DNA from: JBEKHI01 sp050012355
Lineage (GTDB): Bacteria > Actinomycetota > Actinomycetes > Streptosporangiales > Streptosporangiaceae
Length of the DNA stretch: 17,516 nt
Assembly: GCA_050012355.1 (NCBI GenBank)
Contig: JBEKHI010000146.1
Location: 1 to 17,516 of the forward strand
Direction: 5' to 3'
The translations under genes and the position numbers were made by a program. The notes beneath the pieces were generated by a model, which made no database searches, had not been told where the DNA came from, and saw only the letters and a program-made list of their open reading frames with translations. Each line of letters opens with the position of its first letter. The stretch's first letter is position 1. Shown piece after piece: positions 1 through 6,390 of this stretch.

Positions 1-669
1 ACCGGTTCCGCGGTGGCCGCCAGTCTGGTCGCGTCCGGGGTCGGCCACGTGCACTGCGTCGACTTCGACGTGCTTGAGCTGAGCAATCTCAACCGTCAGC
101 TGCTCTACAACGAGGCCGACGTCGGCCGGCTCAAGGTGGACGCTGCGGTCGACCGGCTGAGCTCTATGAACCGCGATGTCGAGGTGACCGGCACCAACCT
201 GCTGCTGACCGGCGCCGAGGATATCGTCGGCCAGGTACGCGGGTCGGATGCCTTCGTGCTGTGCGCCGACACTCCACACGAGATCGTGTACTGGGCCAAT
301 GAGGCCGCGGTCCGGTTGCGGATGCCGTTCCTGATCAGTGCTTACACCGGGCCGATGCTCATGGTCGGCAGCGTTATCCCGGGAACGACCGGATGCTACG
401 ACTGCCTGATAACCACGCAGCGGGAGGCTGGACGGGATGACCGCCTGGAAGCCAAGCGCCGGGTCCCCGGGTTCAACCCGGTGATGGCACCGGCGGCGCA
501 GATGGCTGGCCACTTCGTGGCGATGGAAACGATCTATCTGCTGTTCGGCCTGAACGTGCAGACCGCGGGCCGATGGCTGCATCGTAACTTGCTCGATTAC
601 GACCACCAGTACTACATCGAGGCTAAACGGCGGCCAGACTGCCCGACCTGCGCGACCGTGACGAGCTAG
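1..669 (+). CDS. ThiF/MoeB/HesA-family adenylyltransferase (5' partial)
   Basis: This is the C-terminal part of an E1-like enzyme that activates a carboxyl group with ATP. The reading frame is open from base 1, so the true start lies outside the window. At the left edge the TGSAVAASLVASG stretch is the nucleotide-binding glycine loop, followed by VDFD and the SNLNRQ arginine region typical of ThiF/MoeB ATP binding. Two Cys-x-x-Cys pairs (codons 132/135 and 214/217) fit the structural zinc site of the family. No ubiquitin-like ThiS/MoaD partner and no thiamine or molybdopterin gene is nearby. Instead the stop codon overlaps by one base the start of an M50-like membrane protease with a PqqD-like N-terminus. 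From that I infer a role in peptide modification rather than cofactor synthesis. The family call is firm, but the substrate is unknown. Confidence 0.85.
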   Translation, partial: TGSAVAASLVASGVGHVHCVDFDVLELSNLNRQLLYNEADVGRLKVDAAVDRLSSMNRDVEVTGTNLLLTGAEDIVGQVRGSDAFVLCADTPHEIVYWANEAAVRLRMPFLISAYTGPMLMVGSVIPGTTGCYDCLITTQREAGRDDRLEAKRRVPGFNPVMAPAAQMAGHFVAMETIYLLFGLNVQTAGRWLHRNLLDYDHQYYIEAKRRPDCPTCATVTS

Positions 670-1949
670 TGACGGTCACCGCCGCCAGCACCGTCCAGCT
701 GTATCCGTTGCTGTTCTCGGAGGCCGAAGCGGGGAACTGGATCGTCGGGCGGATCGACGACGGGGAGTTCGCCGAGATCCCGGCCGAGGCGGTCACCTTC
801 CTTAGGGCGCTGGCGGAGTCCGGAGAAGTCGCGGACGCGCACGCTCGCGTCCTCGCGCGGCACGGCGAGGACATCGACGCCGAAGATTTCGTTGACACGC
901 TCATCGATCTCGGCTTCGTCGCCGCCCTGGACGGCCGGCCGCTCGGCTCGCCGCCGAGGCCGCCCAGCCTGCGGTGGCTGCGGCCCGCTTACGTCCGCTG
1001 GGTTTTCCGCTGGCCGGTGCTCGCCTGCGTATACGCGTTCATCGTCGCGGGGCTGGCGGCCGGGATCGCCCGCGGTGAGCTTATCCCCGGTTACCGGGCC
1101 TATTTCATTACCGATTCGCAGAGCGCGAACCTGGCCTGGAATACCGCGATGGTCTTGGCGGTCGTGGCGGTGCACGAGTTCTGGCACCTGGCCGCCGCCC
1201 GGGCCGAGGGTGTCTACGTGCGGATCGGACTAGGCACCCGCATGCAGTTCCTGGCCGCCCAGACGACAGCCACCGGACTGTGGGCGGCGCCGCGCCGGGT
1301 CCGGCTACGGTTCTACCTCGCCGGAGTGACCTCGGACCTCACCATCGTCTCCGCGTGCTCGCTGATCATCAGCGTCTTCGCGCCGTCCGGGCTAGCCGTC
1401 CGGGCGATCCAGGCGCTTATCCTCAGCCTGCTGCTGGGCGTAGCCGAAGAGTTCGCGCTGTACATGAGAACAGACATGTACTTCGTCCTGCAGGATCTGC
1501 TGCGGTGCAGGAATCTGTACGGTGATGCCGTCGGCTATGTCGGGTACCTGACGGGCCGGGCTGCCGCCGCGGTCTTCCGCCACCAGCCGCCGCCCGATCC
1601 GACCACCGGCATCAGCCATCACGAGCGGGTGCGCGTCCGGGGCTACTCGGGCCTGATGGTACTCGGTTCCTGCGCCGGCCTGATCGTGTTCTTCCTCTAT
1701 ACCGGGCCGATCCTCGTCACCCTGTTCTACCGGGCAGGCCAGCACGTCGTTCACGGCCTGATCACCGGCAACCTGCCCCAAGTCGCCGACGGACTTGGCG
1801 TCTTCGCGGTAGAGGGCACCCTGCAGATAATCTTCCTGCGCCTGTTCCTGGCCAAGCACGCGGCGAAACTACGGCGTACATATCTTTTCGTCCGGACGAA
1901 AGTACTAAGCGCCCGGGTCCCCGCGGGAGGTGGGGACCCGGGCGCTTAA
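669..1949 (+). CDS. M50-like membrane zinc metalloprotease with PqqD-like N-terminal region
   Basis: The GTG start at 669 shares one base with the upstream ThiF-like stop (tagtg), which indicates translational coupling. The 426-residue product begins with a soluble region of about 90 residues resembling PqqD-type peptide-binding domains. Membrane segments follow at roughly 115-134, 156-176, 212-262 and 328-352. The zinc motif HEFWH is at residues 169-173, inside a hydrophobic stretch as in intramembrane or peptide-export M50 proteases. MRTDMYFVLQDL (Asp at 269) fits the distal third-ligand motif seen in 'peptide zinc metalloprotease' proteins of the YydH type. A peptide-processing or export role alongside the ThiF-like enzyme is inferred. 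The last 14 codons form one arm and the loop of a strong hairpin. Family is likely; substrate is not visible. Confidence 0.75.
   Translation: MTVTAASTVQLYPLLFSEAEAGNWIVGRIDDGEFAEIPAEAVTFLRALAESGEVADAHARVLARHGEDIDAEDFVDTLIDLGFVAALDGRPLGSPPRPPSLRWLRPAYVRWVFRWPVLACVYAFIVAGLAAGIARGELIPGYRAYFITDSQSANLAWNTAMVLAVVAVHEFWHLAAARAEGVYVRIGLGTRMQFLAAQTTATGLWAAPRRVRLRFYLAGVTSDLTIVSACSLIISVFAPSGLAVRAIQALILSLLLGVAEEFALYMRTDMYFVLQDLLRCRNLYGDAVGYVGYLTGRAAAAVFRHQPPPDPTTGISHHERVRVRGYSGLMVLGSCAGLIVFFLYTGPILVTLFYRAGQHVVHGLITGNLPQVADGLGVFAVEGTLQIIFLRLFLAKHAAKLRRTYLFVRTKVLSARVPAGGGDPGA
1886..1901. other. 16-bp perfect palindrome at the 3' end of the protease gene
   Basis: TTTCGTCC is followed directly by its reverse complement GGACGAAA. 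The palindrome lies inside the protease coding region, four bases before the terminator hairpin. It could be a second small stem of a termination region, a protein site, or chance in coding sequence. Confidence 0.35.
1906..1948. terminator. Bidirectional hairpin terminator between convergent genes
   Basis: A perfect 17-bp stem (left arm 1906-1922, right arm 1932-1948) encloses a 9-base loop. The left arm reads taagcgcccgggtcccc. The stem reaches into the protease stop codon (1947-1949) and ends 14 bases from the end of the convergent sigma gene (1962). It can therefore terminate both transcripts. There is no U-run, as is common for actinobacterial terminators. Confidence 0.8.
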
Positions 1950-1961
1950 GCGCTCAACAAC

Positions 1962-3302
1962 TCAGACGGCGAAGTCGAGCAGCGGTTGTGCCCGGGACGG
2001 GTGCCGCAGCTTGGACAGCGACTGCTTCTCAAGCTGGCGGATCCGCTCCCTGGTGAGACCGAGCGCCCGCCCGATCTCATCCAGCGTGTGCGGGTTGCCG
2101 TCGTACAGGCCGAACCGCATAGCCATAATCGTCGCCTCACGCGGGGTCAGCGCGTCGAGGGCCGAACGCAGCTGCTCGGCCATCAGCTGACGGTCGACCA
2201 GCTCGGAGGCCTCGGGCGCGTCAACGTCCTCGATGAGGTCACCGATCGACGTCTCGCCGTCCTCACCAATGGTGGAGTCCAGCGAGATCGGCTGCCGAGA
2301 GGTACGCAGCAGCTCCTCGATCTGGTCCGGAGTCCGGTCCAGCTCAACAGCCAGTTCCTCCGGGGTGGGCTCACGACCGAGACGCTGGTGCATGTCACGC
2401 TCAACGCGGGACAGCTTGGACAGCATCTCCAGCACGTGCACCGGCAGCCGGATGGTCCGGGCCGAGTCAGCGAAACCACGCTGAATCGCCTGCCGGATCC
2501 ACCACATCGCGTAGGTGGAGAACTTGTAACCCTTGGTGTAGTCGAACTTCTCGACCGCACGAATCAATCCGAGGTTGCCCTCCTGGACCACATCCAGCAG
2601 GGACAGCCCGCGGTCGCTGTACTTCTTGGCGACCGACACAACCAGCCGGAGGTTGGCCTCCAGCATGTGCGACTTGGCGCGGCGGCCGTCCTCGGCCACC
2701 AGCTCCAGGTCTCGCCGGTGCTCGGGCTTCAGGTCGGGCTCGCTGTCGAGCTTGTGCTCGGCGAACAGGCCCGCCTCAATCCGCTTCGCCAGGTCGACCT
2801 CCTGCTCAGCGGTCAGCAGGCTGGTCCGCCCGATGGACTTCAGGTACGTGTGTACCGAGTCGCCCATCGCGGGGGTCTGGTCGTCCAGATCAGCGGAGCT
2901 GCTGGTCAGCGCCGCCGCCTCGGCCTCGATGGACGAGAATTCGTCGTCCCCGGGCTCGTCGGCGTTCTCCTGCGTGTTCCCGGACTCAGCCTTTGCTGTC
3001 TTGGTCGTCCGCTTGGACTTGCTGCCTGTCCCCGTCGTCTTAGCAGCGGCCTTGCGAGCGGGACGAGCGGCAGTGGCCGTCTCGTTCTCCTCGTCGGCCA
3101 GCCGCACCCCTGCTTCCGACATCTCTCGCAGGATCGACCGGGCCTCCGCCGGAGTAAGGCCGGCCTGCTCGAATGCCGTCCGCAGCTCGGAAAGGGACAG
3201 GTGACCCTGACTGCGCCCGCGCTGGACCAGATCGTCAACGCGTGTCATGCTTGCCTCATCGTCGGTTGCGGCGGCCGATGTGGCCATGGCGTTCCGCGGC
3301 AT
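1962..3302 (-). CDS. RpoD/SigA (HrdB-like) family RNA polymerase sigma factor
   Basis: This is a sigma-70 factor of group 1/2 that directs RNA polymerase to promoters. The 446-residue protein has a helical N-terminal region resembling 1.1 (about 21-70) and a low-complexity Lys/Ala/acidic linker (72-140). Region 1.2 covers about 148-185, region 2 about 215-290 (with DVVQEGNLGL and YAMWWIRQAI), region 3 about 291-345, and region 4 about 385-436 with the helix-turn-helix ERIRQLEKQSLSKLRHPS. The ATG at 3302 was chosen because a strong GGAGGGAGG sequence lies six bases before it. The region 2.4/3.0 boundary (ADSARTIRLPVHVLEMLSKL) and the C-terminus (AQPLLDFAV) differ from what I recall of Streptomyces HrdB ([20 protein letters not shown], RDYLD). 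I therefore do not claim it is the housekeeping factor. It lies downstream of menE on the same strand with a 70-bp gap and is convergent with the protease gene. Confidence 0.9.
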   Translation of the reverse strand: MPRNAMATSAAATDDEASMTRVDDLVQRGRSQGHLSLSELRTAFEQAGLTPAEARSILREMSEAGVRLADEENETATAARPARKAAAKTTGTGSKSKRTTKTAKAESGNTQENADEPGDDEFSSIEAEAAALTSSSADLDDQTPAMGDSVHTYLKSIGRTSLLTAEQEVDLAKRIEAGLFAEHKLDSEPDLKPEHRRDLELVAEDGRRAKSHMLEANLRLVVSVAKKYSDRGLSLLDVVQEGNLGLIRAVEKFDYTKGYKFSTYAMWWIRQAIQRGFADSARTIRLPVHVLEMLSKLSRVERDMHQRLGREPTPEELAVELDRTPDQIEELLRTSRQPISLDSTIGEDGETSIGDLIEDVDAPEASELVDRQLMAEQLRSALDALTPREATIMAMRFGLYDGNPHTLDEIGRALGLTRERIRQLEKQSLSKLRHPSRAQPLLDFAV

Positions 3303-3308
3303 GAGACA

Positions 3309-3317
3309 CCTCCCTCC
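3309..3317 (-). promoter_or_regulatory. Strong ribosome binding site of the sigma factor gene
   Basis: On the minus strand GGAGGGAGG lies six bases before the ATG at 3302. It decides that start over the in-frame upstream ATG at 3326. A TANNNT-type -10 candidate (TACGTT, 3333-3328) lies a little upstream, but no convincing -35 was seen. Confidence 0.75.
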
Positions 3318-3372
3318 ACACCTCAATAACGTAGAGCGTGCCCGATTGGCTCACCGTTGTGGCCTACGGACA

Positions 3373-4545
3373 CTAGTAAGTAACGCTTTTCGCCGGAGAA
3401 TGTTCCCGTCGTAGCCTTGCGAGGTCCGGTTTCCCGCTGGCTAGCAGCGGGATGGAGTCCACCAGCACGACCTCGCTAGGGAAAGCGTAACGCGGGAGCA
3501 AGCCTTCCACATGCGTACGCAGCAATTTAACATCCGGCGGGTCGCGGCGCTCGGCCGGCACCACGATAGCGATGACCCGTTCGCCCCATTCCGGGTCGGG
3601 CCGTCCCACGACTACGACATCCTGGACCGCCGCGCAGCTCTCCAGAGCGCGCTCCACTTCGCCGGGCACCACCTTGTATCCGCCGGTGTTAATGACGTCG
3701 TCCGCGCGACCTCTGACCTCGACAAATCCCGACTTATCCACATGCCCGAGATCGCTAGTGACGAATGGCCCGGTCCTCGACGGCTGACCCGCGTACCCGG
3801 AGAAAAGCACCGGCCCGTCAATCACCAGCCGCCCGTCCGCACCCTCGGTGACCGAAACACCGTCCAGCGGATACCCGTCGTACACGCACCCGCCGCAGGT
3901 CTCACTCATCCCGTACGTGGTCACCACCCGCGCCCCGGCCGCCCGCGCCGCCGCCAGCAGCGGCGCCCCGGCCGCGGCCCCGCCCAGCAGGATGGTCTTC
4001 AGCTCGGACAACGGCGCGCCCGCGTCCAGCCGCCGCCGTAGCTGGGTCGGCACCAGCGACACGTGGTCGTACTCACCGTCCTCGGCGAAAACGGGCTCGG
4101 CCTCGCTGACGATGGACCTGATCAGCACCTGAAGTCCGGCGACGTGATTGGCCGGCAGGCAGCACAGCCACCGCTCGCCGGGCGCCGCGCCGATCCGCGC
4201 CAGCGACGCCCGGGCGGAGTGCAACAGCGCGGTCGCGCTGAGCTCAACCCCCTTGGGCTGTCCGGTGCTTCCCGACGTGGACACGATGACCGCCGTACCT
4301 TCCGGAACTTCTTTTCCGCCATAACGACGCGTCACATCACCGTCGCCATCGGTCACCTGGCTGGGTGCGTACGTGTCGAGCAGCGACGTCAGCCGGGGAT
4401 CACCGGCGTCCAGCGGAAGCAACGCGGGTCCGGTCCCGTCCAGGGCGGACCGCAGCGGGTCGATCAGCCGGGCCGCGTCGGCCGGTCCGTTGAGCAGGAC
4501 CGCGTGCAGAAAGCGCTTCACCACGATCGTTAAGGTTAGGTCCAT
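3373..4545 (-). CDS. menE: o-succinylbenzoate--CoA ligase
   Basis: MenE activates o-succinylbenzoate with ATP and joins it to CoA in menaquinone synthesis, in the cytoplasm. The 390-residue protein is of the short actinobacterial form of the ANL (AMP-forming) superfamily. Visible motifs are the phosphate-binding loop STSGSTGQPKG (89-99), YGMSE (211-215), the ATP-ribose Asp in TSDLG (265), RADDVINTGGYKV (280-292) at the domain hinge, and the catalytic lysine in ASGKPDLARL (Lys372). Context settles the substrate, since menB, menC and menD follow divergently. The ATG (4545-4543) lies inside a CCATGG palindrome that also holds the menB ATG. I see no Shine-Dalgarno sequence before it. The promoter must then lie within menB coding sequence, or the transcript may be leaderless. 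Confidence 0.93.
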   Translation of the reverse strand: MDLTLTIVVKRFLHAVLLNGPADAARLIDPLRSALDGTGPALLPLDAGDPRLTSLLDTYAPSQVTDGDGDVTRRYGGKEVPEGTAVIVSTSGSTGQPKGVELSATALLHSARASLARIGAAPGERWLCCLPANHVAGLQVLIRSIVSEAEPVFAEDGEYDHVSLVPTQLRRRLDAGAPLSELKTILLGGAAAGAPLLAAARAAGARVVTTYGMSETCGGCVYDGYPLDGVSVTEGADGRLVIDGPVLFSGYAGQPSRTGPFVTSDLGHVDKSGFVEVRGRADDVINTGGYKVVPGEVERALESCAAVQDVVVVGRPDPEWGERVIAIVVPAERRDPPDVKLLRTHVEGLLPRYAFPSEVVLVDSIPLLASGKPDLARLRREHSPAKSVTY

Positions 4546-4546
4546 G
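4531..4546. promoter_or_regulatory. Shared divergent start region of menE and menB with a possible leaderless menB promoter
   Basis: CCATGG at 4542-4547 contains the menB ATG (4544-4546, +) and the menE ATG (4545-4543, -), so the two genes overlap by two bases. TAAGGT (4531-4536) fits an actinobacterial TANNNT -10 box. It ends seven bases before the menB ATG, the spacing expected if transcription begins at the start codon. A weak AAGG is the only ribosome-binding-like sequence, and no clear -35 is visible. The overlap is seen directly; the leaderless reading is inference. Confidence 0.45.
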
Positions 4547-5374
4547 GTCGAATGGCACCGGTCTGGTCCCGAACCGGGGAAAGACTACTCAGACATCTGG
4601 TACGACACGGCGAATGGCGTCGCGAAGATAACCATCAACCGGCCCGAGCGCCGTAACGCGTTCCGTCCGACGACGCTCTTCGAGCTGTCGCGCGCGTTCG
4701 AGGTGGCCCGTGATGATCCGTCGATCGGTGTGATCATTCTCACCGGTGCGGGCGACAAGGCCTTCTGCTCCGGCGGAGACCAGAAGATCCGCGGCGATGA
4801 TGGCTACCTTGACCCGCACGGCGTTGGCCGGCTGAACGTGCTCGACCTCCAGGTGCAGATCCGGCGGCTGCCCAAGCCGGTGATCGCGATGGTCGCCGGC
4901 TACGCGATCGGCGGCGGCCACGTGCTGCACGTGTGCTGCGACCTGACGATCGCCGCCGACAACGCCATCTTCGGCCAGACCGGCCCCAAGGTCGGCTCCT
5001 TCGACGCCGGGTACGGATCCTCGCTGCTGGCTGCCACCGTGGGACTGAAGAAGGCCCGCGAGATCTGGTACCTGTGCCGCCAGTACAACGCGCAGGAAGC
5101 GCTCGACATGGGACTGGTCAACACCGTTGTCCCGCTGGCCGAGCTGGAGAACGAGACGCTGAAGTGGGCGGATGAGCTGCTAGAGAAGTCGCCGCTCGCG
5201 TTGCGCATGCTCAAGGGCGCGCTGAACGCGGTCACCGACGGCGCCGCCGGCATGCAGCAGTTCGCCGGCGACGCGACGATGCTCTACTACATGAGCGAGG
5301 AAGCCCAGGAGGGCCGCGACGCGTTCAAGGAAAAGCGCCCACCGGACTTCGCCCAGTTCCCAAGGCGCCCGTGA
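4544..5374 (+). CDS. menB: 1,4-dihydroxy-2-naphthoyl-CoA synthase
   Basis: MenB is a crotonase-fold enzyme that closes the naphthoate ring of o-succinylbenzoyl-CoA. The 276 residues show NRPERRNAFRP (32-42), the CSGGDQKIRG loop (75-84), the oxyanion-hole region GYAIGGGHVLH (119-129) and the catalytic Asp in GSFDAGYGS (Asp154). AREIWYLCRQYNAQEALDMG (171-190) is strongly conserved in MenB. QTGPKVG (145-151) carries the glycine of bicarbonate-using type I enzymes, where the type II (mycobacterial) form has an Asp. The ATG at 4544 matches the family start, and the longer in-frame extension upstream is antisense to menE. The stop overlaps the menC GTG by four bases. Product assignment is firm. Confidence 0.95.
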   Translation: MVEWHRSGPEPGKDYSDIWYDTANGVAKITINRPERRNAFRPTTLFELSRAFEVARDDPSIGVIILTGAGDKAFCSGGDQKIRGDDGYLDPHGVGRLNVLDLQVQIRRLPKPVIAMVAGYAIGGGHVLHVCCDLTIAADNAIFGQTGPKVGSFDAGYGSSLLAATVGLKKAREIWYLCRQYNAQEALDMGLVNTVVPLAELENETLKWADELLEKSPLALRMLKGALNAVTDGAAGMQQFAGDATMLYYMSEEAQEGRDAFKEKRPPDFAQFPRRP

Positions 5375-6390
5375 CCCCGGACCCCGACCGGTCGATGTCA
5401 CATCGACCGCACTCTATAGCGGTCGATGTCACATCGACCGCGCTGTTGGGCCTGCGGGCGTTTGCCATCCCGATGCCGACTAAGTTCCGCGGGACCACGG
5501 TGCGGGAGGGGGCGCTTATCCGGGGGGCGGCCGGGTGGGGGGAGTTCTCCCCGTTCCCCGAGTACGGCCCGCGGGAGTCGTCCCGCTGGCTGGCCAGTGC
5601 CCTGGAGTCCGCGAACGACGGATGGCCGGAACCGGTCAGGGACACCATCCCGGTAAATGTCACGGTTCCCGCCGTGGGCGCGGAGCGGGCGCGGGAGATC
5701 GTGCTCGCCTCCGGCTGCCGCACCGCGAAGGTCAAAGTGGCCGAGCGGGGTCAGCCTGCCAGTGACGACATCGAGCGGGTGGCGGCGGTGCGGGACGCGA
5801 TCGGCCCAGACGGGAAAGTCAGGATCGACGCGAACGGCGGCTGGACGGTGGAGACGGCCCGGCGGATGCTGCGTGAGCTCGAGCGCTATGAACTCGAGTA
5901 TGCCGAGCAACCGTGCGCGACGCTGGACGAGCTGAGTGAGCTGCGTCGTTATGGTCAAATTCCGATAGCGGCGGACGAGTCGATCAGGCGCGCGGAGGAC
6001 CCGCTGCGGGTGAAGGCGGCGGCCGCCGCCGACATCGTGGTGCTCAAGGTGCAGCCGCTCGGCGGCGTGTGGGCGGCGCTGCGGGTGGCGGAGGCGTGCG
6101 GGCTGCCGGTCGTGGTGTCCAGCGCGGTCGACACCTCGGTGGGCCTCGCGGCCGGGGTGGCGCTGGCCGCCGCGCTCCCTGAGCTGCCCTACGCGTGCGG
6201 GCTGGCGACGATGTCGCTGCTCGCGGGCGACGTGACGGCCGAACCGCTGGCCGAGTCCGGGGGAGTGCTCCCGGTGCGGCGGCCCGCCGTCGACGAGGCG
6301 GCGCTCGCCCGCTGGGAGGTCGACCCGGCATCCTGGCGGGAGCGGGCGGCGGCGGCTTCGCCATTTCTCGGCGATGGAGCGCTCTCGTGA
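5371..6390 (+). CDS. menC: o-succinylbenzoate synthase
   Basis: MenC is an enolase-superfamily enzyme that dehydrates SHCHC to o-succinylbenzoate. The 339-residue reading shows the Lys-x-Lys acid/base motif TAKVKV (Lys120/122). Metal ligands are in RIDANGGW (Asp153), EYAEQP (Glu179) and AADES (Asp202), and the second lysine is in VLKVQPLGG (226). The GTG at 5371 overlaps the menB stop (GTGA) and has AAGG five bases upstream, matching the menC/menD junction. However, the usual N-terminal homology only begins near residue 26 (LLGLRAFAIPM). The first 25 codons are largely made of two tandem palindromes. A later start (ATG 5395, or TTG 5446) would put those palindromes wholly or partly in a leader. 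Function is firm; the start is uncertain. Confidence 0.92.
   Translation: MTPDPDRSMSHRPHSIAVDVTSTALLGLRAFAIPMPTKFRGTTVREGALIRGAAGWGEFSPFPEYGPRESSRWLASALESANDGWPEPVRDTIPVNVTVPAVGAERAREIVLASGCRTAKVKVAERGQPASDDIERVAAVRDAIGPDGKVRIDANGGWTVETARRMLRELERYELEYAEQPCATLDELSELRRYGQIPIAADESIRRAEDPLRVKAAAAADIVVLKVQPLGGVWAALRVAEACGLPVVVSSAVDTSVGLAAGVALAAALPELPYACGLATMSLLAGDVTAEPLAESGGVLPVRRPAVDEAALARWEVDPASWRERAAAASPFLGDGALS
5389..5441. repeat. Tandem pair of near-identical 21-bp palindromes at the menB/menC junction
   Basis: Copy 1 is 5389-5409 and copy 2 is 5420-5440, the latter extendable by one base pair to 5419-5441. Each has a 10-base arm CGGTCGATGT, a central C, and the reverse complement arm. A 22-base direct repeat covers both. 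The centres (5399 and 5430) are 31 bp apart, about three helical turns, so two dimers could bind on one face. The repeats lie in frame with the start of menC as annotated and code for similar peptides only in part. Possible roles are an operator, an RNA hairpin controlling menC translation, or a genome-wide palindromic repeat. Confidence 0.8.

Noticed and set aside
1986..3329. 447-codon open frame on the plus strand opposite the sigma factor gene
   Set aside because: It is exactly antisense to a well-supported sigma factor, has no recognisable domain and arises from third-position GC bias.
4373..4543. In-frame upstream extension of menB
   Set aside because: It is antisense to the conserved menE N-terminus. 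MenB homology begins after the ATG at 4544.
5389..5441. Rex, Fur/Zur or CRP-type operator identity for the tandem palindromes
   Set aside because: The arm CGGTCGATGT with a one-base centre does not match the consensus of those regulators as I know them, so no regulator is named.
6195..6386. Upstream extension of menD
   Set aside because: It lies wholly within menC in another frame and is Arg/Gly/Ala-rich shadow sequence. GTG 6387 has a ribosome site and a 4-bp stop/start overlap.
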